A stretch of 64,000 bases of DNA from Burkholderia sp. USMB20. Lineage in GTDB: Bacteria; Pseudomonadota; Gammaproteobacteria; Burkholderiales; Burkholderiaceae. Of the stretch, positions 46,515 through 55,215 are shown piece after piece. The translations under genes were made by a program, and so were the position numbers. The stretch covers positions 620,001-684,000 of the forward strand of contig NZ_JTAN02000012.1 of the NCBI RefSeq assembly GCF_000949135.2. Direction: 5' to 3'. The notes beneath the pieces are model-generated. The model had not been told where the DNA came from. It was given only the letters and a program-made list of their open reading frames with translations, and did not search any database. Within the stretch, counting starts at the first letter, position 1. Every line of letters begins with the position of its first letter.

Positions 46515-47882
46515 TCAGGCCGCAGCGTCGGGGCGCGGCGACGCGATGCGCAGCATGCTGACCACCGCGGCGACCGCCGCGAACACCGTGGCGACATAAA
46601 GCGCGATCGTCGGACCGCGGTCGGGCGCCAGCCCGAAAATCAGCGCGACGAGCGCGGCACCGAGCGTCTGGCCCGTCAGGCGCGCCGTGCTCAGCATCCC
46701 GCCCGCGCCGCCGCTGCGCTCGCGAGGCGCCGACGACAGCATCGCGCGATTGTTCGGCGACTGGAACAGCCCGAAGCCCGCGCCGCACAGCGCCATCCGC
46801 CACACGATGTCGACGGTACCCGGGTGCGCGCCGATCGTCGCGAGCGACAGCAGCCCGGCCGCGAACAGCGCGAGCCCGATGCCGCCGAGGATGCCGGCCG
46901 AGTAGCGGTCCGACAGCACGCCGGCGAGCGGCGCGGCGAATACGATCACGAGCGGCCATGGCGTCATGTAGAGGCCGGTTTCGACTTGGGAGAAGCCGAG
47001 CGAATGCTGCAGCCAGAACGGCAGCGCGACGAACGCGAGCATCTGCGACGTAAACGACGCGACCGACGTGCAGATCGACAGCGCGAACATCGGGATGCGC
47101 ATCAGGTCGACCGGTAGCAGCGGCGCCGGCTGCGACAGCTGGCGCTTCACGAAGAAGTAGCCGACGCCGAACGCGACGGCCAGCTCGGCCGCGACGTACG
47201 CGTGGCTTTCGCCGTGACCGAGCCCGTCGACGGCCATGATCAGCAGGCCGAACACGCACGCGTTCATCAGCGCGCTCGGGAAGTCGTACGGCGCGTCGTG
47301 CAGCGGGTTGGCCGGCAGCGCACGCAGGCTGCCGAACACCGCGGCGATGCCGATCGGCACATTGACCGCGAACAGCCAGGGCCACGACGCGAACGACAGG
47401 ATCGCCGATGCGACCGTCGGGCCGATCGCCGACGACAGCGCGACCACCATCGCGTTGATCGACAGCCCGCGCCCGAGCATCGACGACGGGTAGATCATGC
47501 GCACCAGCGCCGCGTTGACGCTCATGATGCCGGCCGCACCGAACCCCTGGATCACGCGCATCACCGCGAGCGTCGGCAGCGATCCGGCGAGCGCGCAGCC
47601 GAGCGACGCCGCGGTGAAGAGCGCAAGACCCGCGATGTAGATGCGGCGATAGCCGACGCGTTCGCCGAGCGACGCGAGCGGCAGCAGCGTGATCGTGACC
47701 GCGAGCTGGTACGCGTTGACGATCCAGATCGATGCGGCATCGGACGCGTGCAGGTCGCGCGCGATCGTCGGCAGCGCGACGTTCGCGATGGCGCCGTCGA
47801 GCACGGCGAGCGTGATGCCCAGTGCGACGCAGACGATCGCCCAGTAGCGTTGCGGAAGCGGCAGGCCGGTATCGGCGTTCAT
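46515..47882 (-). CDS. MFS drug exporter, DHA2 family (14 TM)
   Basis: A 455-aa inner-membrane proton-driven exporter. Motif A is LGERVGYRRIYIAG, motif C-like region is SSAIGPTVASAIL, and motif D1-like LAVLDGAIANVALPTIARDL marks the DHA2/EmrB-QacA group. About 14 helices can be counted. It stands alone with no adaptor or TolC gene, so export across the inner membrane only is likely. Substrates unknown. Confidence 0.88.
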   Translation of the reverse strand: MNADTGLPLPQRYWAIVCVALGITLAVLDGAIANVALPTIARDLHASDAASIWIVNAYQLAVTITLLPLASLGERVGYRRIYIAGLALFTAASLGCALAGSLPTLAVMRVIQGFGAAGIMSVNAALVRMIYPSSMLGRGLSINAMVVALSSAIGPTVASAILSFASWPWLFAVNVPIGIAAVFGSLRALPANPLHDAPYDFPSALMNACVFGLLIMAVDGLGHGESHAYVAAELAVAFGVGYFFVKRQLSQPAPLLPVDLMRIPMFALSICTSVASFTSQMLAFVALPFWLQHSLGFSQVETGLYMTPWPLVIVFAAPLAGVLSDRYSAGILGGIGLALFAAGLLSLATIGAHPGTVDIVWRMALCGAGFGLFQSPNNRAMLSSAPRERSGGAGGMLSTARLTGQTLGAALVALIFGLAPDRGPTIALYVATVFAAVAAVVSMLRIASPRPDAAA

Positions 47883-48061
47883 GGCGGGAGCGAAAGCGTG
47901 GTTGTCCGCGTGCCCGGGTGCCGGTTGCGTGCGCAACCATGCTTGCGGGTGGAGGCGGCGGTGAACGGTCCGGCCGGCCTGGCGGCGCTGGCGCGGGACC
48001 GGTCGAGTGTATCACCGGGCCGAATCGCGCGACGCCGACACCGCCGCCGGCCGGCGCGCGT

Positions 48062-48442
48062 TCAGCCTTCGAAATCGAGGCCGCCGAGCCGCACGAGCGG
48101 GTCGGCCTGCGTGCGCGACGCGAGGTCGATGTCGCGTGCGCCCTCCCATGCGCTCAGCTTCCTCGGCAGCGCGCTCAGGTAGTGCTCGAACCGCATGGGC
48201 CCGTCGGGCTCCATCAACCGTTCGATCTCGTCGGTGTCCCAGGTCAGTTCGAGGTTCAGCGGATGCACGAAGCCGCTCACGTGCTCGTGCGGCGCGCTGC
48301 GGATCTGCACGCGCGTCGGTTGCCCGTGGCCGCCGTACGGGACGACGTCGGTCAGCACGTGATCGGCGAAGAAGGCGGCGATCGCCTGCGCGATGCGCGG
48401 CGCGAATTCGGTATCGAAACGGCGGGCGGTTTCGGGCTGCAT
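48062..48442 (-). CDS. Conserved Burkholderia hypothetical protein (DUF5594-like)
   Basis: A 126-aa protein with no signal peptide (PETARRFDTEFAPRIAQAIAAFFADHVL; ELTWDTDEIERLMEPDGPMRFEHYL). It resembles DUF5594 proteins confined to Burkholderia and relatives. ATG 48442 has GGAG upstream. No function can be assigned. Confidence 0.7.
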   Translation of the reverse strand: MQPETARRFDTEFAPRIAQAIAAFFADHVLTDVVPYGGHGQPTRVQIRSAPHEHVSGFVHPLNLELTWDTDEIERLMEPDGPMRFEHYLSALPRKLSAWEGARDIDLASRTQADPLVRLGGLDFEG

Positions 48443-48598
48443 GAAGGCGTCTCCAGTGTGCCGAAAATCGTAGCACGGCCGTGCCGCGTTTCGGCGTGCG
48501 TGATACCCGTAATGGCGCGTTACCACTTGCTGCATCTATTACGGCCGGGCGCGGCCACAATGCATCGCATCCAGTACCACTTCGCGTGGGAGTCCATC

Positions 48599-48961
48599 AT
48601 GAAAAAGATTGCCGCTGTATGTGTCCTCGCCGGTTCGCTCGCCGTGGCGGGCCCGGCGTCCGCGCATGGCCGCGACGGGGGCGCTGTCATCGGCGCGCTG
48701 ATCGGCGGCGCGGTGCTCGGCGCGATCGTGACGTCGGCGATGAATCCGCCCGTCGCGTATCAGGCGCCCGTGTATCAGGCACCGGCCTATCAGCCGCCGA
48801 CGTACTACCAGGCACCGGCCTACCAGCAGCCGGCTTATCCGACCTACCAGCAGGCGCAATACCAGGACGACGGCCCGAGCTATTGCTACGACCGTTATCA
48901 GCGCGCGTACGTGTGCGGCGCGCCCGTGTCGGGCGGCTATGCGCAGCCGGCGGGGTGGTAA
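48599..48961 (+). CDS. Secreted glycine-zipper protein with Tyr/Gln/Pro repeats
   Basis: A 120-aa exported protein: signal peptide ending GPASA, a glycine zipper (GGAVIGALIGGAVLGAIV), then a repetitive linker of YQAP/YQPP/YYQAPAYQQP units and a small C-terminal domain with a cysteine pair (SYCYDRYQRAYVCG). Likely envelope-associated. Not assigned to a named family. Strong terminator downstream. Confidence 0.75.
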   Translation: MKKIAAVCVLAGSLAVAGPASAHGRDGGAVIGALIGGAVLGAIVTSAMNPPVAYQAPVYQAPAYQPPTYYQAPAYQQPAYPTYQQAQYQDDGPSYCYDRYQRAYVCGAPVSGGYAQPAGW

Positions 48962-49041
48962 GAAGCGGGCACGCGCATGAGGCGCGGGCAGGTTCGGCGT
49001 TGCGTAGCCGGCCGCCCGGTTTCCGGTGGAGCGGACGACAA

Positions 49042-49076
49042 AAGGCCCTCGCGGTGATGCGAGGGCCTTGCTTTTT
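49042..49076 (+). terminator. Rho-independent terminator
   Basis: A perfect 11-bp stem AAGGCCCTCGC/GCGAGGGCCTT followed by GCTTTTTG, between convergent genes. Confidence 0.85.
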
Positions 49077-49144
49077 GAAGGTCGTCTATCGGCTCGTATC
49101 GGCCTCGCGCGGGCCGTGCGTGGATACAAACGGTTGCAATTGCA

Positions 49145-49519
49145 TCAGTGGCGATGGCCGCCGCCGTTGCCTTGGCCGCGCCCGCCGCCGTCGTCATTCC
49201 AGTCGGCGCGGCGTCCGTCGCCGCGGCCCCAGCCGCCGTGACGGGCGCGTTCGCCGCGGTCGCGATCCCAGCCGCCGCGGTCACGATTCCAGCCGTCGCG
49301 TCCGCGATCCCAGTCGCGGCGTCCGCGGTCCCAGTCGCGCCCGCCGCCACCGCCCCAGATGTTGACCGTCCCGTACACGGGCGACGCCCCGTAGGCCGGC
49401 CCGTACGCGTAGCCGGGATCGGAATAGTAGGGCTGTCCGTAGCCGTATCCGGCGTCCGGACCGACGACGCACCCGGCCAGCAGCGTGGCGACGCCGGCGG
49501 CAGCAATGAGCTTCAGCAT
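49145..49519 (-). CDS. Small lipoprotein with Arg/Asp/Trp/Gly repeats
   Basis: A 124-aa predicted lipoprotein (lipobox LLAGC, Cys17). After a Tyr/Gly/Pro-rich stretch it has a run of RDWDRG, RDGWNRDRG and WDRDRG units and ends in GGGRGQGNGGGHRH. The charged repeat tail probably binds a polyanion such as LPS, peptidoglycan teichuronic-like polymer or DNA, but this is a guess. Its 5' neighbour on the other strand is ecotin. Confidence 0.7.
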   Translation of the reverse strand: MLKLIAAAGVATLLAGCVVGPDAGYGYGQPYYSDPGYAYGPAYGASPVYGTVNIWGGGGGRDWDRGRRDWDRGRDGWNRDRGGWDRDRGERARHGGWGRGDGRRADWNDDGGGRGQGNGGGHRH

Positions 49520-49662
49520 GATGATCTCCGTTGGTTTCCGTATAAGTACCGCGCGCGGGGATCGCCGGCTGTATGCAATTGTGTCGTGAAATTACAGCGC
49601 CGTAAGGTCTTGGGGCGAAAGTGTTAGCATCCGGGGCCTATTTGTTTTTCAGGAGCACATCG

Positions 49663-50163
49663 ATGAAATTCGCGATCCGGGCCGTCCTGGCCGCCCTTTG
49701 CGTGACGACCGCCGCCGCCTGCGCGGCCGGGCCCGCATCGGCGCCCGCCGTGCCGGCCGAGTCGATCAAGATGTTCCCCCAGCCGACGGCCGGCCAGCAG
49801 CGCGCGGTGATCGCGCTGCCCGCGCTCGAGAACGAAGGCGACGCGCGCGTCGAGCTGATGATCGGCAAGACGCTGCAGACCGACTGCAACCAGCAATGGT
49901 TCGGTGGGGAACTGACCGCCGAGGACGTGAAGGGCTGGGGCTATACGTACTATCGCCTGACCGACGTGAAGGGGCCGGCGTCGACGCTGATGGCCTGCCC
50001 GGGCCAGGCGCCGCAGCAGCGCTTCGTGCAAGTGCGCGGCGACGGCCAGCTGCTGCGCTACAACAGCCGCCTGCCGCTCGTCGTGTACGTGCCGGACGGT
50101 TTCGACGTGCGCTATCGCGTGTGGCATGCGTCGAAGGACGTGCAGCACGCCGTGACGCAGTAA
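49663..50163 (+). CDS. eco: Ecotin, periplasmic serine protease inhibitor
   Basis: A 166-aa exported inhibitor of trypsin-fold serine proteases that protects against host and predator proteases. The reactive loop is ASTLMACPG with P1 methionine Met110, and the loop disulfide is Cys75-Cys112, as in E. coli ecotin. MFPQPTAGQQRAVIALPALE, VELMIGKTL, LTAEDVKGWGYTYYRL and YVPDGFDVRYRVW follow the family. CAGGAG precedes the ATG. A hairpin follows. Confidence 0.94.
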   Translation: MKFAIRAVLAALCVTTAAACAAGPASAPAVPAESIKMFPQPTAGQQRAVIALPALENEGDARVELMIGKTLQTDCNQQWFGGELTAEDVKGWGYTYYRLTDVKGPASTLMACPGQAPQQRFVQVRGDGQLLRYNSRLPLVVYVPDGFDVRYRVWHASKDVQHAVTQ

Positions 50164-50171
50164 CGCATCGG

Positions 50172-50209
50172 CGCGGTCGTGCAGGGGCGCTTGCCGCTGC
50201 ACGGCCGCG
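50172..50209 (+). terminator. Terminator-like hairpin after ecotin
   Basis: A 13-bp stem (CGCGGTCGTGCAG with CTGCACGGCCGCG, one G-U pair) with a 12-nt loop begins 9 nt after the ecotin stop and is followed by TGTGGTTTC. Confidence 0.65.
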
Positions 50210-50249
50210 TGTGGTTTCGCTTGCGGGCTTCTTTCCGAGGTCCGCCGTT

Positions 50250-50570
50250 TTATCCGCCGCTCGCGTGTGCGAGCGCCGGCCATGCGGCCAGCGCGGCTTG
50301 CGCGACCGCCTCCAGATCGCGACGGCTCGCACCGTCGCGCGCCTGAATCGACATCCCCTGTTGCACCGTCACGTAGTAGCGCGCGATCGCGTCGAGGTTC
50401 GCATGTGCAGAAATCTCGCCGGTCGCAACGCTTTTGCCCGGCCGCGCGCGTAACGCGGCGACGGTCTGCTCGCGCATCGCGATCAGCATTTGCCGGACCG
50501 TGTCCGAGCGCTCGGCCGACGGCGGGGCGAATGCGTAAGGGGTGACGCGCGATGTGACGTGTGCCGCATG
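50250..50570 (-). pseudogene. TetR-family regulator, C-terminal remnant
   Basis: The frame is open from a stop at 50571 and encodes about 106 residues ending at 50250. SDTVRQMLIAMREQTVAALR, IARYYVTVQQGMSIQARDGA and LEAVAQAALAAWP are the C-terminal ligand/dimerisation part of a TetR regulator of the AefR-like group. The N-terminal HTH is absent: the upstream DNA does not encode it in any frame I can see. An internal ATG at 50489 could yield a 79-aa product. It lies near the island boundary, so a deletion linked to that insertion is possible. Confidence 0.75.
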
Positions 50571-50697
50571 TCACCGTGATGGCGTGATGATGAATGGAAC
50601 AGGATAACGAACGGTTTTGCAGGCGCACGGCGGAATTCATTTACAAAGTAATCAAGCGTACTTACGATGACGCCAATCTGGGCTAGCGGAACTTCGT

Positions 50698-52080
50698 ATG
50701 CGTACGGTCGATCGGGCGATGCTTGCCGCGCTCTGCCTTTGGCTTGCTGCATGCGGCGGCGGTGACGGCAGCGCGGCTCCGGCATCGCAGACCGTTGCGG
50801 GCACATCGACATCACCCGTCGCTCCCGCCGGCGCCGCATCCGGCGCATCGGCTGCATCGACGAATTCCGGCAGCCCGGCACCGACCGCTGCGCCGACCGG
50901 TTCCGCGTCCGGCACGACGCTTCTGCCGTCCAGTGGAGCCAAACCGATTCTGGTCGCCGATGTGACGGTCTCCCCGGCTGCCGACGGAAGCGACCAGGCC
51001 GACGCGTTGCAGAAGGCATTCGACAGCCTGCGTGCCGGCCAGCGCCTCGTCATCGCGCCGGGCCGCTATGTCGTCGGGCATTCGCTTGCCGTGACGGTGC
51101 CGCAGGCGGTGATCTCGGGATACGGCGCGACGCTGGCCGCGACGAATCCCGCCGACCAGACGATCGTGATGAGCGGCGCCGGCTCGACGCTCGTCGGCGT
51201 GACGCTGGCCGGCACCGGCACCACGCGGCTCACGACGCCCGAGTCGACCAAGGTCGAGGTGACGGGCTCGGACGTTCAGGTGCTCGGGGTGACGATCCAG
51301 GGCGGCGCGAGCGCCGGGATCTTCGTGTTCGGCGGCAACCGTATCGCGATCGTGGGCAATACCGTGCGGGCGACGCTGGCCGACGGCATCCATACGACCT
51401 ACGGGTCGACCAACGTGCTGGTGCAGAACAATACGGTGACCGGCACCGGCGACGATCTGATCGCCGTGGTCAGCTATCTCGGCGACGGCCGCCTGAGCAG
51501 CAACGTGCTGATCGACCATAACGCGGTGTCGGGCAATTCTTGGGGGCGCGGCATCACCGTTGTCGGCGGGCAGGCGGTGACGATCTCGAACAATACGGTC
51601 GATGGCGTCGAGAAGGCGGCGGGGATTCTGGCCGCGCAGGAGGACAGCTGGAAAACCTACGGGGCTTCGAACGTCGTCATCACGGGCAATACCGTGACCA
51701 ACATTCAGAACGCGAACGTGAACAACGGATTGCAGCCGACGCAGCAGGGCGCGATCGAGCTGGATACCTGGTCGGGAGCGGTGTCGGATGTCACGGTGGC
51801 GAACAACCGCGTGTCGGGTTCCGGATATGCGGGGTTCCGGGCGTACGGAAACGTGTGTTCGTTCAGCGTGACGGGCAATACGTTCTCGTCGATCGCCGGG
51901 TTGCCGGTCTCGTTGCTGACGAACGGCTGCGTGTCGAACCAGATCGTCGTCGATGCGAACCGGCTCGCGGACGGCAGTGTGCTGGCGCTGCCGGCGGGGG
52001 CGTCGTCGACGGGGACGTTCGCCGTGACGGGCGCGAATGCGAGTCTGATGCCGCAGGTCAGGACGGGGTTGATGCAGTGA
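50698..52080 (+). CDS. Secreted right-handed beta-helix lipoprotein (pectate-lyase-like fold)
   Basis: A 460-aa lipoprotein (lipobox LWLAAC, Cys19). A Ser/Thr/Ala/Pro-rich spacer covers about residues 20-85, then a right-handed parallel beta-helix built of about ten PbH1-type turns: repeated xVxxNTVx units such as VIGNTV, VQNNTVTGTGDD, ISNNTVDGV, ITGNTVTNI, VANNRVSG. TGTGDDLIAV recalls polysaccharide lyase and glycosidase metal or acid sites, but no catalytic set can be assigned. Likely acts on or binds a polysaccharide at the cell surface. It is the last gene with clear chromosomal codon usage before the island. Confidence 0.82.
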   Translation: MRTVDRAMLAALCLWLAACGGGDGSAAPASQTVAGTSTSPVAPAGAASGASAASTNSGSPAPTAAPTGSASGTTLLPSSGAKPILVADVTVSPAADGSDQADALQKAFDSLRAGQRLVIAPGRYVVGHSLAVTVPQAVISGYGATLAATNPADQTIVMSGAGSTLVGVTLAGTGTTRLTTPESTKVEVTGSDVQVLGVTIQGGASAGIFVFGGNRIAIVGNTVRATLADGIHTTYGSTNVLVQNNTVTGTGDDLIAVVSYLGDGRLSSNVLIDHNAVSGNSWGRGITVVGGQAVTISNNTVDGVEKAAGILAAQEDSWKTYGASNVVITGNTVTNIQNANVNNGLQPTQQGAIELDTWSGAVSDVTVANNRVSGSGYAGFRAYGNVCSFSVTGNTFSSIAGLPVSLLTNGCVSNQIVVDANRLADGSVLALPAGASSTGTFAVTGANASLMPQVRTGLMQ

Positions 52081-52517
52081 CGGGGCGGTCAGGGCTCAGG
52101 CCTGGCGGCCATTCGCTGGCACAGCACGGCATACGCGGCTTCGGCGGAACACGCGGCCAGGCGTGAGCGTGGGCACCCGACGTTCGGACGCTGTGCGTGC
52201 CGACGGTGCGATTTTCAGGCTGAGGCGGAATTTCGGGAAATTGCTGGTCCCCCGACAGAATTCATATCTTCCATGTAATTATTGGGGTAATCACGAAATT
52301 TTTATGAAGATGCCCCCAAGAATGCCCCCTAAAGATATCTCCTTTGGAGGCGGCGACTAGCCAGGGTGCACGGTAAGATGACCTTGCCGGTTGATACGCA
52401 CAAGCAGTACAACCGCGTCTCGATCGGCATTGCTGGATATAATCAACTAACCGTTGTGTTCCCAAAAGGCGGCCGCAACCGCGGATCAACAGAACTAAGA
52501 GAGACCGCACAATCAAG
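52081..52517. other. Left junction of the island/prophage
   Basis: Within these 437 bp base composition drops from strongly GC-rich to mixed. No gene is supported. Features: a sequence like a tRNA 3' end on the minus strand (TGGTCCCCCGACAG at 52245), a short direct repeat of ATGCCCCC (52306 and 52319 regions), and a consensus TATAAT (52438-52443) about 75 bp before the HipA-like gene. An attachment site is expected here but cannot be fixed without the other end. Confidence 0.5.
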
Positions 52518-53258
52518 ATGATCAATGGCGAAGTGGTGCAGATCGTCGAGATCCTAGGGCGCGCGGCACAGGGACGCACTCGTCCGTTTCATTGCCGTGG
52601 AGATGACGGGCGCCTTTACTATGTCAAAGGGCATGACGCTGGGCCGCGTAGCTTGGTGAGCGAATGGCTTGCAAGCAATATGGCCCGAGCTTTTGGTCTC
52701 CCAGTTGCCGACTTCCGAGTTGTGGAAGTGCCCGAGATGCTTCGATACGCCGGCCTTGCTGACTTTGCCGATCTCGGCTCCGGCTTGGCGTTCGGCTCGG
52801 TTGAGCACGAGAACGTTGCGGAACTTACCTTGTCAAATATTCGTAAGATTCCTGCCGCAGTCAGGCAGGACATCGTCGTCTTCGACTGGTGGGTGCGGAA
52901 TGAAGATAGGTACCTGACAGATCGTGGTGGGAACCCCAACCTGCTTTGGGACGTTGCACATCAGAAGGTTGTGGTCATGGACTACAATCTAGCATTCGAC
53001 GAGACGTTTAATGAGGGTCAGTTTCTAGAGGGGCACGCCTTTTCCTCAGACTGGAACGACGTCTACCAAGATTGGATTGCAAAGCCGGCATTCGAGCAGC
53101 GAATGCAAAACGCCTTGGAGCGGTTCGAGGAGGCGTGTGACAAGATGCCGGACGAGTGGCTAGAGGTCGATTACGACGTGCCCCATTCGCTAAGCATCGA
53201 CAGAGCCCGAGCCATCTTGGAGCGATACAGTCAGCCAGAATTTTGGAACAAGCCATGA
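52518..53258 (+). CDS. HipA-like protein kinase (HipA_2 type)
   Basis: A 246-aa protein with features of the compact HipA-like kinase fold: KGHDAGPRSLVSEWLASNMARAFGLPV (ATP-binding lysine region and the helix after it), VFDWWVRNEDRYLTDRGGNPNLLWD (catalytic loop with Asn-Glu-Asp and the metal-binding Asn) and VVVMDYNLAFD (DFG-like aspartate). It lacks the N-terminal domain of HipA toxin. Its stop overlaps the start of the DUF3037 gene (ATGA), so the two are made together. Such pairs recur on mobile DNA; toxin, defence or regulatory roles are possible, none shown. Confidence 0.8.
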   Translation: MINGEVVQIVEILGRAAQGRTRPFHCRGDDGRLYYVKGHDAGPRSLVSEWLASNMARAFGLPVADFRVVEVPEMLRYAGLADFADLGSGLAFGSVEHENVAELTLSNIRKIPAAVRQDIVVFDWWVRNEDRYLTDRGGNPNLLWDVAHQKVVVMDYNLAFDETFNEGQFLEGHAFSSDWNDVYQDWIAKPAFEQRMQNALERFEEACDKMPDEWLEVDYDVPHSLSIDRARAILERYSQPEFWNKP

Positions 53259-54082
53259 AACATCCATGCAGATACGCGCTAGTACGCTTCATGCCGTATG
53301 CGCAGACCGGAGAGTTCGCGAACGTGGGGGTCGTTCTGATGAGCCCCACGGCGCGCTTCTTCGGCTACAAACTCATGGATCGCGTCGTGCGGATCACCTC
53401 GTTTTTTGATGACTTGGATGCCGGCATATATAAGCATTCACGTGACGTGTTTCGTGATGAGTTGGATCGCATCGGTGCTATGGTGCAGCGAGCGTTCATC
53501 GGTGCCGTTAGCGGTCATGCGCTGGACTTCGCGAACCACGCGTTTGACGAGCTCGTGAAGGATCGGCAGGCGATTATTTATGCTGACACCCCACGTGCAG
53601 CTCTTGTCGACGATCCCAAAGTATCGTTGGACCAGTTCTACGAGCACTACGTCGGCCGGTCTTTCGTAACGCCCCAGAACAGGGAGCGGATCGTGGAGCA
53701 GCGGATTCGAAGCATTCTTCGTGCTGCCGATCTGCAGAAGTTGTATGCGCCACGTGTGCTCGGCGAAGACTATCAAGCCCGTCTTCCGTTTGTGCGTCTC
53801 GACGATCACCAAAAGGCGGTCAAGCTCATCAAGCCTCTTGATCTTGATCGTAGGACGCCAACGGCACTGTATGACCATGGCTGGGAGTGGATTGGTAAGA
53901 TCCGCAAACTTCGCAAGGATGGTCAATTTGATGGCGACGTTCTCTTCGCTGTGCATCCGCCAAAAGAGAACTGCAGCGCGAGCGCCGTGGCATACGCCGA
54001 GGTCAAGGCTGAGTTTGACCGTGCCGAAATTATGGTTGCAGAAGACGACGATCAGAAGCGGATTCTAGAGTTTGCTGAGTAA
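53255..54082 (+). CDS. DUF3037-family protein, partner of the HipA-like kinase
   Basis: A 275-aa protein that begins CRYALVRFMPYAQTGEFANVGVVL, the hallmark of DUF3037, followed by helical regions and QLPFVRLDD-type strands. There is no signal peptide or membrane helix. It overlaps the kinase gene by 4 bases. The kinase's substrate or the antitoxin-like partner would be the first hypotheses. It ends with a proper terminator, so the pair is a self-contained transcription unit at the island edge. Confidence 0.8.
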   Translation: MKHPCRYALVRFMPYAQTGEFANVGVVLMSPTARFFGYKLMDRVVRITSFFDDLDAGIYKHSRDVFRDELDRIGAMVQRAFIGAVSGHALDFANHAFDELVKDRQAIIYADTPRAALVDDPKVSLDQFYEHYVGRSFVTPQNRERIVEQRIRSILRAADLQKLYAPRVLGEDYQARLPFVRLDDHQKAVKLIKPLDLDRRTPTALYDHGWEWIGKIRKLRKDGQFDGDVLFAVHPPKENCSASAVAYAEVKAEFDRAEIMVAEDDDQKRILEFAE

Positions 54083-54145
54083 GCACCACGGTGTACAAGA
54101 CGAGCGTTCCCGACCTGCTGCTATGTCTTTTGTGTCTTTGTTCCG

Positions 54146-54172
54146 GCCCCGCCTCGAGCGGGGCTTTGCTTT
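54146..54172 (+). terminator. Terminator of the HipA-like/DUF3037 unit
   Basis: A perfect 7-bp stem GCCCCGC/GCGGGGC with loop CTCGA, followed by TTTGCTTTC, 63 nt after the DUF3037 stop. Confidence 0.8.
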
Positions 54173-54280
54173 CTTGGGGCCGATTTTGTACTCGGCCCCC
54201 GGTGACGAATGTTTTTGCGCATCCACGCAGCCGCACGTCGAGTATGGGGTAGGCGCAAAAAACAGCGGAAGCCGCCGGTT

Positions 54281-54505
54281 TCATGTCCGATCGATTTCCG
54301 ATTCGGCGATTTGGAAGCCACCGTCGAAGGCTTCATCCATCCGATCAGCAATGAATTGGCCGACTACCTTGTGCCCGTCGATATATACGTGGAACGGCCA
54401 TTTGTCGGAGCGGATTTCGTAGCCTGTCACGACCTCGATCGTTCGACCTTTGTAAGTGTCGGTTTGGACGTTGCGGACGCCGGTTTCGGTTTGGATTCGC
54501 GCCAC
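54281..54505 (-). CDS. Small phage/island hypothetical protein
   Basis: A 74-aa protein (RIQTETGVRNVQTDTYKGRT; EIRSDKWPFHVYIDGHKVVG). Start GTG 54505 has GGAG 9 nt upstream. It looks like a small beta-rich domain of the kind found in Burkholderia prophages. No family name can be given. The region 54506-54803 upstream holds no convincing gene. Confidence 0.55.
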   Translation of the reverse strand: MARIQTETGVRNVQTDTYKGRTIEVVTGYEIRSDKWPFHVYIDGHKVVGQFIADRMDEAFDGGFQIAESEIDRT

Positions 54506-54803
54506 GGCAGTGCTCCACGAACTTGATGGTGCATGCTAGCACGATGCTGCGGTTGTTCCCCAGCCTAGGACATGTTGGCCGAGTCATATCAAGATACTTC
54601 GCCCGATAAGACGGCTTCGTGACGGAGGGTGTGCCGCCAGGATTCTGCTCGGATTTGGAGTTTCCATGGAATGCATCTGCTTCTAGCACGCATTGGTACT
54701 GAACCTGCAAGTCTGGGGAGTGCCGCTACAGCGACCGGAGCTCTGTTCCGATCCGGCATCATACTTAGTAGTACTTCTGGCCTAGTAACCTGTGTGATAT
54801 TTC

Positions 54804-54831
54804 TTGACATTAGACCCATAGGGTCTAATAT
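54804..54831 (+). promoter_or_regulatory. Strong promoter with palindromic operator for the XRE regulator gene
   Basis: Consensus -35 TTGACA (54804-54809) and -10 TAATAT (54826-54831), 16 bp apart. The spacer is filled by a perfect palindrome TTAGACCC-ATA-GGGTCTAA (54810-54828) that overlaps the -10. This is a classic repressor-occluded promoter; the downstream XRE protein is the likely repressor. Confidence 0.75.
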
Positions 54832-54927
54832 TGTGTTCATGTGGTAGTGCACTTCGCGCAGCCCTCATCCCGAAAGGAAAGACCATGCACCTCCTGTTTC
54901 ATGCTCGCCCATTCGAGGCATACCGCA

Positions 54928-55215
54928 ATGCTGTACACCCCCCCGACGACGAAGGACCTTGCCGATCTCAAGCACGAGCTGGGATATACCGGTAAACAGC
55001 TTGCCGAGCTATTCGGCCTAGCTGGCGATCATCAGTGGCGCAAATATACGGGCGGAAACGCACCACGCCCAATGGGGCCGCAGATGCTGTTCTTTGCGGC
55101 GGCTCGGCTTGAATTGGATGAAAAGACGCTCAATCGCGTACTTAAACGTATGCAGGACATCGGCGCGACCATCGATCTCAACGCCGAAGTGCTGGACTCC
55201 ACCCACGAGGAATAA
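54928..55215 (+). CDS. XRE-type HTH regulator (phage)
   Basis: A 95-aa protein with an XRE-like helix-turn-helix (TKDLADLKHELGYTGKQLAELFGLAGDHQWRKYTGG) and a helical C-terminus (LDEKTLNRVLKRMQDIGATIDL). ATG 54928 follows GAGG; an in-frame ATG at 54901 is an alternative. About 100 bp upstream is a strong promoter whose spacer is a palindrome, fitting autorepression. Confidence 0.75.
   Translation: MLYTPPTTKDLADLKHELGYTGKQLAELFGLAGDHQWRKYTGGNAPRPMGPQMLFFAAARLELDEKTLNRVLKRMQDIGATIDLNAEVLDSTHEE

Noticed and set aside
52245-52263. tRNA gene 3' end on the minus strand
   Set aside because: The string looks like an acceptor end with CCA, but no T-loop consensus and no tRNA body precede it; at most a displaced att fragment.
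54506-54852. Overlapping open frames of 72 and 87 codons on both strands
   Set aside because: No ribosome binding sites, atypical composition, and the stretch carries a promoter/operator; neither looks coding.
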